Part shown: positions 1 to 8,304 of the stretch, in pieces
How the letters are laid out: each line of letters opens with the position of its first letter
Position numbering within the stretch: the stretch's first letter is position 1
NCBI GenBank assembly: GCA_030017995.1
Contig: JASEGS010000003.1
Span: 1 to 64,000 of the forward strand
DNA from: Thermodesulfovibrionales bacterium
GTDB taxonomy: Bacteria; Nitrospirota; Thermodesulfovibrionia; Thermodesulfovibrionales; Dissulfurispiraceae
Direction of reading: 5' to 3'
Length of the DNA stretch: 64,000 nucleotides
The notes under the pieces: model-generated
Seen by the model: the letters and a program-made list of their open reading frames with translations, nothing else
Database searches by the model: none
What the model was told of the DNA's origin: nothing
Program-made: the position numbers and the translations under genes

Positions 1-983
1 GGCAAAACACTCCTTCATTCCAACGAAAACCTCATAGGCAGACAGATGATGGATGATTTTATAAAGGCAGTGTCAGAGAAAGGCGAGCCCGTTTACAGTT
101 ACATAACACTCGGCACAGGCGAAAAGGTCTTTGTGCTTAACTATCCGGTTCATATAAAGGGAACAGAAAGGATAGGCAGAATTGCCCTGCATACATATCC
201 ATCTGAAAGAATCGTAAGACAGGCAATGCTTCAAATAATCAGCATCGTAGTTATAATCATCATCCTCTGGATCATAGGCTACTTTTTCATAAGGGCAGTA
301 AATAAGACAGAACATATAAAGGCAATGCTGGCTGAAAAAGAAAGGCTTGCAGCAATTGGGGAGATGGCGTCTGTCCTTGCCCATGAGATAAGGAATCCGC
401 TTGGAAGCATAAAGGGATTTGCCCAGTATCTTAAAGACAGGACATGGCACAGAAGACAGATGAGCTTGACATAATCGTTTCTGAGTCAGAAAGGATCGAA
501 ACATTGACTGGGGATCTCCTGCTGTATTCAAGGCCTGTGGAAATTAAATCTCAGGAGTTCAACATCCGTGAGCTTATAGAAGAGACAATTAAGTCCATGA
601 ATCTATCTGCAAAAGCTGATGTTAAAATCTCAGCGACTGAAGGCATGAAAATTAAATCTGACAGGGACAAACTGAAACAGCTATTGCTCAATATCATCCA
701 GAACTCATATGAGTCACTAAAAGACAGGGGGGAGATAGATATAAAGGCAGCGGTTGTAGTCAATGCACTTTCAATATCCATTAAGGACAATGGCTGCGGA
801 ATGGACAGAGAAACCATGGAAAAAGTCTTTAAGCCATTTTTTACTACAAAGGTCAGAGGCACAGGCCTCGGTCTTCCAATAGTGGAGAAACTGATAAAAT
901 CCATGGGTGGTAAAATTGAAATAGAAAGTGAACCAGGAATGGGAACTATCTTTAGAATAACTATTCCCTGCTCAGGAGATTAA
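1..983 (+). pseudogene. ZraS/NtrB-type sensor histidine kinase, 5' partial and frameshifted
   Basis: The reading frame is already open at base 1, so the N-terminus lies outside the window. Visible parts in order are a periplasmic sensor remnant, one membrane helix (about bases 220-300), and a HisKA box with LAHEIRNP (His phosphoacceptor) near base 390. The first frame then stops at 472-474. The kinase sequence continues in another frame from about 444 with the rest of the dimerisation helix ([13 protein letters not shown]), an N box, DNGCGMD, a KPFF F-box and GTGLGLPIVEKL, ending at 983. Joining the frames needs a one-base loss near 440-446, inside the HisKA helix hairpin. The next gene starts 2 bases later and encodes the partner regulator. 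As written the kinase would be non-functional; a base-calling error is the main alternative. Confidence 0.85.
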
Positions 984-984
984 T

Positions 985-2307
985 ATGACAAGAGAAAACT
1001 TCAGAATATTAATTATTGACGACGAAAAATCATTTCTCCTGCTTCTGACAAAAATACTCGAAGACACAGGATACACTGTCAAAGGGACAATAGACCCGAT
1101 TGCTGCAATGAAGACAGCAGATTCCTTTTCCCCGAATCTCGTAATCACTGATTTGAAGATGCCGGTGATGGACGGAATAACATTTATGGAAAAGGTAAAG
1201 AGCAAAGATTCGGATATAGACTTTATTATGATCACTGCCTTTGCAACTGTCGAAACAGCAGTGGAGGCGATGAAAAAAGGGGCGATTGATTATATCACCA
1301 AACCCTTAAAAGACCCTGAACAACTAAGGATTGTTGTATCAAAAATTTATGAAAAACAAAAACTGACATTAGAAAACAGGCTTCTCAAATCAGAGATGTT
1401 TCAGGACATCCCTCCTTTGGAGATTTTATTTTCCGGCATCAAAAAAACATCAAATGAAGTCAGGGATGTGGCGGCAACCGATGCTACTGTAATGCTTTAC
1501 GGAGAGACAGGAACGGGGAAAACCCTCGTCGCAAAAGTGATACACAATATGAGCGGCAGGAGCGGGCCATTCGTGGATATTAACTGCGCCGCCATACCCG
1601 AAAATCTTCTCGAATCAGAGTTGTTCGGGTATGAAAAGGGGGCGTTCACAGGCGCAGTATCTCAAAAAAAAGGAAAGTTCGAACTCGCAAACGAAGGCAC
1701 GATATTCCTCGATGAGATTTCCGAGATGAGCTTGTCGCTTCAGGCAAAGCTCCTCAAGATTCTTCAGGATAAGACATTTGAAAGACTCGGCTCTCTTGCT
1801 ACAATTAAAACTAATGCGCGAATAATCGCGGCGACAAACAGAAACATCAAAGAGCTTGTTGATGAAAAAAAATTCAGGGAAGACCTCTATTACAGACTGA
1901 ATGTCTTTCCCATAAGCATCCCTTCATTGCGGGAAAGAAAAAAGCATATCCCTGAAATAGCAAATTACCTTTTAAAGACAATCTCATTAAGGCACGGCAA
2001 AACCTTCAAACTACTTTCCGAGGAACAACTGAATAAATTGACATCCTATCAATGGCCAGGAAACATAAGAGAGCTTGAAAATGTAATCGAAAGAGCCGTG
2101 ATAGTCAGCAAGGGGCATGAGCTTATACTGCCTGAGCTGAGCGCACCTGACTTGGGCTCAAAGCCTGAAGGCGATTTGAAGAGCATCGAAAAGACTGCAA
2201 TAGAGAATGCTCTTATAAAAACAAACGGCAACAGAAAACAAGCGGCCGAGATATTGGGCATATCGCTTAGGACATTGCAATATAAGATCAAAGAATACGG
2301 AATATAA
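985..2307 (+). CDS. zraR: Sigma-54-dependent response regulator, ZraR/NtrC family
   Basis: This 440-residue protein has a receiver domain (phospho-Asp about D56 in VITDLKMP), an AAA+ sigma-54 activation domain with Walker A GETGTGKT (about 173-180), the GAFTGA sigma-54 contact loop (about 219-224) and Walker B FLDEI (about 241-245). It ends with a Fis-type helix-turn-helix (NRKQAAEILGISLRTLQYKI). It starts with ATG after AGGAG, directly behind the kinase gene. It should remodel the sigma-54 closed complex when phosphorylated. The adjoining sigma-54 promoter, paired palindromes and ZraP-like gene point to a ZraPSR-like envelope or metal-stress circuit. The symbol is by architecture and context; other NtrC-family names are possible. 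Confidence 0.9.
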   Translation: MTRENFRILIIDDEKSFLLLLTKILEDTGYTVKGTIDPIAAMKTADSFSPNLVITDLKMPVMDGITFMEKVKSKDSDIDFIMITAFATVETAVEAMKKGAIDYITKPLKDPEQLRIVVSKIYEKQKLTLENRLLKSEMFQDIPPLEILFSGIKKTSNEVRDVAATDATVMLYGETGTGKTLVAKVIHNMSGRSGPFVDINCAAIPENLLESELFGYEKGAFTGAVSQKKGKFELANEGTIFLDEISEMSLSLQAKLLKILQDKTFERLGSLATIKTNARIIAATNRNIKELVDEKKFREDLYYRLNVFPISIPSLRERKKHIPEIANYLLKTISLRHGKTFKLLSEEQLNKLTSYQWPGNIRELENVIERAVIVSKGHELILPELSAPDLGSKPEGDLKSIEKTAIENALIKTNGNRKQAAEILGISLRTLQYKIKEYGI

Positions 2308-2308
2308 A

Positions 2309-2342
2309 TGCAAAACTTGCACCTGTTAATGCAAAGATTGCA
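2309..2342 (+). promoter_or_regulatory. Paired palindromic upstream activator sites
   Basis: Two copies of TGCAA-N3-TTGCA lie at 2309-2321 and 2330-2342, with centres 21 bp apart (two helical turns). A further half site TGCAAAA follows near 2354. They sit about 60-85 bp upstream of the sigma-54 promoter at 2398. That is the arrangement expected for a dimer-binding enhancer of an NtrC-family activator, most simply the regulator encoded immediately upstream. Confidence 0.75.
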
Positions 2343-2397
2343 CTTTTGTGTTTATGCAAAATAATACAAGATATTGAATTTTCTCGTTTCTTCTATC

Positions 2398-2413
2398 TGG
2401 CACAGCAATTGCT
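2398..2413 (+). promoter_or_regulatory. Sigma-54 (-24/-12) promoter of the zraP-like gene
   Basis: The sequence TGGCACAGCAATTGCT matches the RpoN consensus TGGCAC-N5-TTGCW at every defined base. The predicted transcription start is about 12 bp downstream (near 2424), which leaves a short leader before the GGAGG Shine-Dalgarno and the ATG at 2454. Confidence 0.9.
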
Positions 2414-2453
2414 CTTTCTCCATTGACAGATAGAATGAAAGGAGGTGAATCTC

Positions 2454-2858
2454 ATGAAAAAGGCACTAAGCATAAGCCTCGTGGTAATTATCGTAATTGC
2501 CCTTGCAGGAGCGGCAATGGCATTTGGGCCTGGATACGGCAGATTCGGCATGGGGCCGTGCTATGGCGCTGAAACGCAGTCAACACCCGAACAGACTCAA
2601 AAATACGCACAGTTTCAGAAAGACATCCTGCCGCTAAAGCAGAAGATGCTCCAGCTCAGAACAGACTTGATGACGCTCCGCACACAGACAACACCTGACT
2701 GGAAGGCGATAGCAGATAAACAGAAAGAGATGGTGGATGTAAGGACAGAGATCCAGGAAAAGGCATCCGAGGCCGGCTTCACAGGTTTCGGTCCTGGCAC
2801 ATGCGGCGGCTGCGGCATGGGCAGAGGCATGATGGGAACAGGCGAAATGCGAATGTAA
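2454..2858 (+). CDS. ZraP/Spy-like periplasmic metal-stress protein
   Basis: This 134-residue protein has a signal peptide (MKKALSISLVVIIVIALAG, cleavage after AMA). Its mature region has a helical, Gln/Lys-rich core (LPLKQKMLQLRTDLMTLR) and a Gly/Met/Cys-rich tail (CGGCGMGRGMMG), as in ZraP/CpxP/Spy-type periplasmic chaperones and Zn or Cu binders. The start is ATG 2454, 8 bases after AAAGGAGG; a GTG nine bases upstream lies inside the Shine-Dalgarno and is rejected. It lies just downstream of the sigma-54 promoter and the ZraSR-like pair. The metal specificity cannot be read from the sequence. Confidence 0.8.
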   Translation: MKKALSISLVVIIVIALAGAAMAFGPGYGRFGMGPCYGAETQSTPEQTQKYAQFQKDILPLKQKMLQLRTDLMTLRTQTTPDWKAIADKQKEMVDVRTEIQEKASEAGFTGFGPGTCGGCGMGRGMMGTGEMRM

Positions 2859-2870
2859 AAACACTGCACT

Positions 2871-2909
2871 GGCTGCTGAGCGAAAGATTTAAAAATCAAC
2901 TCAGCAGCC
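2871..2909 (+). terminator. Intergenic hairpin after the zraP-like gene
   Basis: A perfect 10-bp stem (GGCTGCTGAG with CTCAGCAGCC) has a 19-nt loop. No T-tract follows, so it may be an mRNA-stabilising or attenuating hairpin inside the operon instead of a full terminator. Confidence 0.5.
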
Positions 2910-2929
2910 GCCAATAAAGGTTTCTTAAT

Positions 2930-3372
2930 ATGAAGATAGTGAAATTAAATCTTATAAATATATCCATCATTTGTTTTGCATTTGTTTTGCACTTCTTTTA
3001 CCTGCACTCTCTTTTGCAGATGTTGAGATAGGTGAAGACAGATACGATGAAAACACAGAAATAACAATCAAGGGGACAGTAGCAGTAATAGCGCGCGGCA
3101 TGAGAGGACCGGTTATCCTGAGGTTAAAATCAGGAGACAGAGTCTTCAATGTGGTTACAGCCCCACCCTGGTATCTGAGCAGAGAAGGCATAATATTTCA
3201 GACAGGCATGGAGCTTGAAATTACCGGTTCAAAATTTTTCGGCGGAGACGGAAGCCTTTACATAATGTGCAGACAGATAAAATATCCAGACGGCAGGAGT
3301 ATTATTCTCAGGGATAAAATGTGCAAGCCTATGTGGAGAGGGTCAAGGACGCCTAATAGACAAATGCCATGA
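2930..3372 (+). pseudogene. Secreted OB-fold-like protein, signal peptide frame broken by an 11-bp tandem duplication
   Basis: A secreted protein of about 130 residues is encoded up to the stop at 3370-3372. Its mature part (from ADVEIGEDRY) resembles small periplasmic OB-fold proteins: GTVAVIARGMRGPVILRLK, then an EITGSKFFGG strand. The natural start, ATG 2930 with AAAGG upstream, begins a signal peptide, but two tandem copies of TTTGTTTTGCA (2970-2980, 2981-2991) shift the frame. Removing one copy gives an uninterrupted signal peptide ending in SFA. As written, only a TTG at 2971 without a Shine-Dalgarno gives an open frame. The gene may be phase-variable, recently broken or affected by an assembly error. 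The function is unknown, but the paralogue-like gene at 3675 is in the same operon. Confidence 0.7.
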
Positions 3373-3671
3373 ATCTTTATGGAATGATTAAAAAGTTTGA
3401 GCGTAAGGAAATAGAAATCGGGATAGTTTACACACCAGAGTTAGTAGATGAAAAGTTTGCAGGTACAGGGGTCGGAAGGAAGACCTTAGCGCAGATTTGT
3501 GAGGAGAACAATATAGATTTAAACCTTGCAAAGAAAAAACTTTCAGAAAATGGCATTAGTGCAAAAAAAGGAGAGACCACGAAGGAAATAGCTTCAAGAT
3601 ATGACAAGCTGCCAATGGATATTTTGAAGATAATCCTCGTTGAGGATTACAATCCCGGCTCAAGGAGGTAA
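3369..3671 (+). CDS. Conserved small helical protein of unknown function
   Basis: This 100-residue soluble protein has no signal peptide. Its start overlaps the previous stop (ATGA), so translation is probably coupled. The C-terminal half (GRKTLAQICEENNIDLN, then GETTKEIASRY and PMDILKIIL) resembles a small helical module that I associate tentatively with the C-termini of DUF4405-type membrane proteins. No catalytic residues are evident. It sits between two secreted OB-fold-like proteins in the same operon. Confidence 0.6.
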   Translation: MNLYGMIKKFERKEIEIGIVYTPELVDEKFAGTGVGRKTLAQICEENNIDLNLAKKKLSENGISAKKGETTKEIASRYDKLPMDILKIILVEDYNPGSRR

Positions 3672-3674
3672 CAC

Positions 3675-4136
3675 ATGAAAACGAAAAAGTTCATAGGAGT
3701 GATGCTGGCAGTATCACTAATCTTAACCGCTTCATTAGCCTTTGCGCAACCAATGAGAGGGATGGGCTGGCGTGGAAGCGGCGGGTGGGGAATGGGAACA
3801 CCGTACCAGAAAACGTATAACCCTGCGACAGTAACAACTATCACAGGCACAGTTGAATCAGTTGATAAGATAACGCCAATGAAAGGTATGTATTACGGTA
3901 TTCACATAACTGTTAAAACAGAAAAAGAGACAATATCAGTTCACCTCGGCCCCGGCTGGTATATTGAAGGGCTTGACACAAAGATAGAAAAGGGCGACAA
4001 GGTTGATGTAAAGGGTTCAAAGGTGACGATGATGGGGGCGCCTGCAATTATCGCTGCTGAAGTCAAAAAAGGCGACTCTGTGCTTACATTAAGAGATGCA
4101 AACGGGTTCCCTGTATGGGCAGGATGGAGAAGGTAA
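3675..4136 (+). CDS. Secreted OB-fold-like protein, Gly/Trp/Met-rich N-terminus
   Basis: This 153-residue protein has a clear signal peptide ending AFA-QPM. A flexible MRGMGWRGSGGWGMG segment comes next, and then a beta-rich domain (TTITGTVESVDKI, ISVHLGPGWYIEG, KVDVKGSKVTMMG, AAEVKKGDSVLTLRD) typical of small periplasmic OB-fold proteins. An AAGGAGG Shine-Dalgarno overlaps the end of the preceding gene, so the two are co-transcribed. It shares the GxGWYI/GDxVxVKGS pattern with the broken gene at 2930. A metal-linked role is inferred only from neighbourhood. Confidence 0.75.
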   Translation: MKTKKFIGVMLAVSLILTASLAFAQPMRGMGWRGSGGWGMGTPYQKTYNPATVTTITGTVESVDKITPMKGMYYGIHITVKTEKETISVHLGPGWYIEGLDTKIEKGDKVDVKGSKVTMMGAPAIIAAEVKKGDSVLTLRDANGFPVWAGWRR

Positions 4137-4138
4137 CA

Positions 4139-4173
4139 TCAGAATACAGAGAACAAAAGTCAGATAGAAGGAA
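4139..4173. repeat. Degenerate heptamer array in the spacer
   Basis: About five 7-nt units with the pattern CAGANNA follow the stop of the upstream gene. They have the same phase and flavour as the arrays inside genes elsewhere in this window. Confidence 0.5.
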
Positions 4174-4174
4174 G

Positions 4175-4203
4175 ATGCCCTGCTTTGAGCCGGAGCAGGG
4201 CAT
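4175..4203. terminator. Bidirectional terminator between convergent genes
   Basis: A perfect 10-bp stem (ATGCCCTGCT with AGCAGGGCAT) with a 9-nt loop lies between convergent coding regions. It is followed by an A/T-rich stretch on the plus strand. Confidence 0.65.
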
Positions 4204-4207
4204 TATA

Positions 4208-5815
4208 TTATTCCTTCTTCCAGTATGGACTTGATATATCCTCAAAGGCTGTAACTGCTGCGATTGCGCCCTGTCCCACTGCTGTCGCTATCTGTTTTAT
4301 GCCGCCTGTTACATCTCCTGCTGCATAGACCAGTGGCATTGACGTCCTCTGTTTGTTGTCTGCCTTTATATATCCTTCATCATCAAGCGCTAAATTCAGC
4401 ATCTTTGCCAGTTCGTTATTAGGCACATATCCTATGGCAACAAACACTGCATCTACCTCAAGGACTTTTATGGAATTGTCTTTTACATTCTGAAGCCTCA
4501 CACCATGAACCTCGTTCTTTCCAATTATTTCCTTGACCACATAGTTCCAGAGTACCGGTATTTTGTTGTCCTCCAGACTCTTCTGGAGAAATTGTTCTGC
4601 CCTTAACCTATCGCGTCTATGAACCAGCGAAACCTTTGCTCCTATACTATGCAGATATAAGGTATCAGTAACAGCAGTATTGCCGCCTCCAATAACAACG
4701 ACCCTTTTCCCATCCTTATAGAAATATCCATCACATGTTGCGCAATAGCTTACCCCACGGCCTGCAAGGTGTTTCTCGCCAGATGCATCGAGTTTTCTAT
4801 GCTCTGCGCCTGTGGCAATGATGATGCCTTTCGTAGTATATATTCTCCTGTTGGTCTTTATCTCAAATGTCCCGCTGGATTTTTTAATGCTAACAACATC
4901 CTCTCCTTCAAAGATATGGGAATATTGCAATGCCTGCTGATACATAATATCAACAAGTGTTCTTCCGGCTATCTGAGTAAATCCTGGATAGTTTTCCACA
5001 ACAGGAGTTACCAGCACCTGTCCTCCTGCTGCAGTTTTTTCAATTATCACGGTCTTCAACCCGCTCCTGCCCGCATATATGCCTGCTGTGAGCCCTGCAG
5101 GACCACCTCCGATGATTACGATATCCACATCGATCTTCTCGCCTTCCTTTGGGGCAAAAATCTTCTCCGCCGATGAGACACTGAAAAGCTCCTCGACAAA
5201 TATCTCCGCAGGCTTAAGCCCTGTGCCAATTGGCACATCATTGATTACAGTAAATGGGACGGTAACGATGTGATATTTGTCCATGTAATCCCTGTTCTCA
5301 TACATTTCAATAACCTCTGCTGTTATCAGGTCAGGTCGCGCAATCGCAGCAGAGATCGAATTTAATGCCTGCTGGGGGCAGTACGGACAAGTCGGGGAGA
5401 CAAAGACTTGAATGCGCCGCGGCTCCTTCAGTTCAGAAAGCTTTTTCAGGGCAGAGACTGACAGTATCGTGCCGCTTGTTGAGGCAAGGAGTATAGCCAT
5501 TATCAAGGTGCGTCCTTCTTCACCGAGTGGAGCGCCTATAAGGCTTATCTTGTATTTATCGGGGCTTATAAGGATTGTCGGGAACCTTTTTATGCCTCTT
5601 TTCTTTGCAGTATCACTGCCTGCCTTGTAAAACTTTGCATCAATCTTATCCGTAAGGGCTGCGATTCCTTTTAAAAGCTCTGATGTGAAAGCGCTGAACT
5701 GGTCGTCTTCCTTTATAAAAACCTCTATTAAGACATTGTCCTTAAGGTCTTTGAATGTATCTCTCAAAATCTGTTTTGTCTCTTCAGGAAGAATATTGCT
5801 GAACTCTTTATCCAT
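4208..5815 (-). CDS. Thioredoxin reductase fused to a PDO/AhpF-type double thioredoxin-fold domain
   Basis: This 535-residue protein has two thioredoxin folds at residues 1-220. The first lacks CxxC and the second has CPYC at about 143-146. A thioredoxin-reductase flavoprotein follows, with FAD motif GGGPAG (about 236-241), redox CATC (about 358-361), an NADPH motif VVIGGGNTAV and a C-terminal AAGDVT FAD motif. The order matches AhpF, which passes electrons from NAD(P)H via FAD and CATC to the N-terminal CxxC and then to a partner thiol protein such as AhpC. No ahpC is adjacent. The start is the ATG behind GAGGAG. It is transcribed divergently from the deacetylase gene. Confidence 0.92.
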   Translation of the reverse strand: MDKEFSNILPEETKQILRDTFKDLKDNVLIEVFIKEDDQFSAFTSELLKGIAALTDKIDAKFYKAGSDTAKKRGIKRFPTILISPDKYKISLIGAPLGEEGRTLIMAILLASTSGTILSVSALKKLSELKEPRRIQVFVSPTCPYCPQQALNSISAAIARPDLITAEVIEMYENRDYMDKYHIVTVPFTVINDVPIGTGLKPAEIFVEELFSVSSAEKIFAPKEGEKIDVDIVIIGGGPAGLTAGIYAGRSGLKTVIIEKTAAGGQVLVTPVVENYPGFTQIAGRTLVDIMYQQALQYSHIFEGEDVVSIKKSSGTFEIKTNRRIYTTKGIIIATGAEHRKLDASGEKHLAGRGVSYCATCDGYFYKDGKRVVVIGGGNTAVTDTLYLHSIGAKVSLVHRRDRLRAEQFLQKSLEDNKIPVLWNYVVKEIIGKNEVHGVRLQNVKDNSIKVLEVDAVFVAIGYVPNNELAKMLNLALDDEGYIKADNKQRTSMPLVYAAGDVTGGIKQIATAVGQGAIAAVTAFEDISSPYWKKE

Positions 5816-5904
5816 TTCCGTCTCCTCGCATGATGGTTTTATAAAAATTATATCAGATGAGCCTTTTTTTACAATGGCGAATATTTTTGAGTATAATCTT
5901 ATCC

Positions 5905-6822
5905 ATGCATAAAGTCGGCTTTATATACGATGATATATTCCTAAAACATGAAACGCCGCAGTGGCATCCGGAGACAAGCGAAAGACTAATCAGCATCCTG
6001 AATGCACTTAAAAACTCAAATCTTTGGGAAAAACTCATCCACATAAGACCTCGTAGAGCGGATTATGATGATATTGCTCTCGCCCACACACAAAGCTATA
6101 TAGAGACGATTAAAAATTTTAAAACCGGCTATCTTGATGGAGATACATATATGTCAAAAGAAAGCCTTGGGGCAGCGCTATATGCAGTAGGCTCTGTAAT
6201 AGAAGCAGTAGAAAAATGCAAATCAGGTGAAATAAACAGGGCATTCTGCGCTGTCCGTCCTCCTGGTCACCATGCAGAGGCAAGCAGGGCAATGGGTTTC
6301 TGCATATTCAACAATGTTGCAGTAGGAGCGAGATACGCTCAAAAAATCGGATATAAAAAAGTATTCATTATAGATTTCGATGTGCATCACGGGAACGGAA
6401 CGCAGCATATATTTGAAAGTGACGATACAGTCTTTTATTTCAGCACACACCAGTATCCTCACTATCCCGGAACAGGCAGGGAATCTGAGAGAGGTATAGG
6501 CAAAGGAGAAGGATTTACTTACAATGTCACCATGCAGGCAGGTTCAGGAGATAAAGAATATTTACACATTTATCATGGTATAGTTCCAGGACTTATGAGA
6601 AACTTCTGGCCTGACATAGTCCTCGTCTCAGCAGGCTACGACATCCGCCGGGAAGACCCCCTCTCTTCGATCAGGATTTCTAATGAAGGCATTCGCGGCA
6701 TCGCGCATAACATCCTCGCAAGCACTGATAAACCCGTTATCTTCGCGCTCGAAGGCGGCTACGACCTCGACGCCCTCGGAGAATCTGTGAGAATTACAAT
6801 TGAAGAGATGATGAGGAGTTAA
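5905..6822 (+). CDS. Histone-deacetylase-family (AcuC-like) deacetylase
   Basis: This 305-residue protein has the zinc deacetylase signature: RPPGHHAEASRAMGFC (tandem His), DFDVHHGNGTQ (zinc Asp/His) and LVSAGYDIRREDPL, plus a GGYDLDALGES C-terminal motif. I start it at ATG 5905 (MHKVGFIYDD), where the family N-terminus begins; an upstream ATG at 5857 would add 16 hydrophobic residues overlapping the divergent promoter. It probably removes acetyl groups from lysines, acetylpolyamines or other small amides. Its stop overlaps the stop of the convergent gene by about 3 bases. Confidence 0.9.
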   Translation: MHKVGFIYDDIFLKHETPQWHPETSERLISILNALKNSNLWEKLIHIRPRRADYDDIALAHTQSYIETIKNFKTGYLDGDTYMSKESLGAALYAVGSVIEAVEKCKSGEINRAFCAVRPPGHHAEASRAMGFCIFNNVAVGARYAQKIGYKKVFIIDFDVHHGNGTQHIFESDDTVFYFSTHQYPHYPGTGRESERGIGKGEGFTYNVTMQAGSGDKEYLHIYHGIVPGLMRNFWPDIVLVSAGYDIRREDPLSSIRISNEGIRGIAHNILASTDKPVIFALEGGYDLDALGESVRITIEEMMRS

Positions 6823-7172
6823 GCTTCAACCAATTCTATCTTCACATCATATCCGAGTCTATGAAGGTAGTCATAGCAATCGTCCCATGAGAGTCCAAAT
6901 TCACGTACATCTGCAAGTCCTATATGAGCAAGAATACTTCTTATCAGCTCAAAACTGCCGTTTTCAAAGTCGGCATCTCTCATCATATCTTCTGCCCAGC
7001 TTATAAGACTCTGTAAGTCAATTTCACGGTTTGTATATCTCATAAGCATATCAGCAAGCTCTCTCTTTGTTAAGATCATTGTCATTCCTTCAAGCCAATA
7101 TTTTCTGCCGCCATCAGGTAATTTTTCAAAATTTGAAAACTTTCTTTCATTTAACCTTCTTTTATCATCCAT
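6819..7172 (-). CDS. Hypothetical protein (117 aa)
   Basis: The protein begins with a charged segment (DDKRRLNERKFSNFEKLPDGGRKYW), a pattern I have seen at the N-termini of uncharacterised bacterial proteins. An acidic helical domain follows (ELADMLMRYTNREIDLQSLISWAEDMM). There is no signal peptide or metal motif. It is a single gene whose end overlaps the convergent deacetylase gene. I do not recognise a function; the acidic helical C-terminus is compatible with an antitoxin- or immunity-like protein, but nothing decides it. Confidence 0.6.
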   Translation of the reverse strand: MDDKRRLNERKFSNFEKLPDGGRKYWLEGMTMILTKRELADMLMRYTNREIDLQSLISWAEDMMRDADFENGSFELIRSILAHIGLADVREFGLSWDDCYDYLHRLGYDVKIELVEA

Positions 7173-7296
7173 CTATATAAAAAGTATAGCATAAGTTCAA
7201 TTGAATGATTATGGAAGAAGACTTATCCCCAAAATTGACAGAGAATCATACCCTCTCATATACTATTCGCTATATATTGCAAAAGGAGGGTTGAAC

Positions 7297-8115
7297 ATGA
7301 GTTTCGGGCTTAAAAATAGGTTTTCAAAGATATTTAACCCTAAAACAGGCAAGACAGTAATGTTAGCCGTTGACCACGGCTATTTTCAGGGGCCTACAAC
7401 AGGAATAAGGGACATGAAAAATATCATTCCCCTTATTCCAAATGCCGATTGTTTATTCGTAACAAGAGGCATTTTAAGGACATCCGTTGATCCTAAAATC
7501 GAAACATCAATATGTTTAAGAGTATCAGGCGGACCGAGCATCCTCGGAGAATTATCCAATGAAGATATTATCGTATCAATGGAAGAGGCTCTCAGGCTCA
7601 ATGCATCGGGCGTAGGTATGTCCATATTTGTTGGCGCAGCGAATGAGGACAGGACGATATCGAACCTTGGCAGACTAGTGAATGAGGCGCAAAAATACAA
7701 TATGCCTGTTCTTGCTATAACTGCAGTCGGCAAGGAAATGGTAAGGGATGCGCGATACCTCGGTCTTGCTTGCAGAATCGCAGCAGAGATAGGCGCTCAT
7801 TTCGTTAAGACCTACTATTGCGATGATTTTCACAAAGTGGTCGAGGGATGTCCCATTCCGATTGTAATAGCAGGAGGCAAGAAGATACCCGAGATGGATG
7901 CGCTTTTGATGACCGAGAATGCCATTAAGGCAGGTGCAAAGGGCGTTGATATGGGAAGGAATATATTTCAGAGCGACAGCCCCATAGGCATGATCAAGGC
8001 TGTAAGGGCTATCGTGCACAAAAGCGCGACTGCTCAAGAGGCATATGAGATTTATCAAAAAAGCAAAAAATCATCTGCCGTAGAAACGGCAGATACGACT
8101 ATGGAAAAGGTATAA
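7297..8115 (+). CDS. LsrF/DhnA-type class I aldolase family protein
   Basis: This 272-residue protein starts at ATG 7297, 6 bases after AAAAGGAGGG. The 96-base open extension upstream has no ribosome-binding site. VMLAVDHGYFQGPTTGI matches the LsrF/FbaB class I aldolase signature, and K171 in FVKTYY is the likely Schiff-base lysine. GKKIPEMDAL and GVDMGRNIFQS form the phosphate-binding end of the barrel. Family members are thiolases or aldolases (LsrF, fructose-bisphosphate aldolase, 2-amino-3,7-dideoxyheptulosonate synthase), so the substrate is open. A 9-bp perfect stem (8073-8094) lies in the last codons. The alcohol dehydrogenase downstream is beyond a large repeat insertion. Confidence 0.8.
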   Translation: MSFGLKNRFSKIFNPKTGKTVMLAVDHGYFQGPTTGIRDMKNIIPLIPNADCLFVTRGILRTSVDPKIETSICLRVSGGPSILGELSNEDIIVSMEEALRLNASGVGMSIFVGAANEDRTISNLGRLVNEAQKYNMPVLAITAVGKEMVRDARYLGLACRIAAEIGAHFVKTYYCDDFHKVVEGCPIPIVIAGGKKIPEMDALLMTENAIKAGAKGVDMGRNIFQSDSPIGMIKAVRAIVHKSATAQEAYEIYQKSKKSSAVETADTTMEKV

Positions 8116-8119
8116 GACA

Positions 8120-8304
8120 GTAATTCGTAATTATGGATGGCAGGCTTACCTCAAAGTCTTTAATAATGCGATGCGATTATTAAATGCCTGTTTCTCTGTT
8201 TAATAGAAATGTAATACTGATATTGCCTTTAAATGGCGGGAGGGTTCGTCTCTATGGTATCGCTATTAAAGTCTTTTCGGCACACCTGCCATCCATAACT
8301 CCAA
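8120..8304 (-). repeat. Repeat family A, copy A1
   Basis: This spacer element matches the reverse complement of the copy at 41536-41750 over most of its length. It has inner inverted ends (TGGATGGCAGG and CCTGCCATCCA) and internal arms TCTTTAATAATGCGAT and ATCGCTATTAAAGTC. Its right outer end (ATAATTACGGATTA) is found only near 8512, beyond element B1, so B1 appears to have inserted into A1. No open reading frame is present. Confidence 0.75.

Noticed and set aside
2445-2453. GTG start for the ZraP-like gene
   Set aside because: The GTG lies inside the GGAGGTG Shine-Dalgarno; ATG 2454 has the correct spacing.
7201-7296. N-terminal extension of the aldolase
   Set aside because: No ribosome-binding site and no family similarity; an AAAAGGAGGG lies just before ATG 7297.
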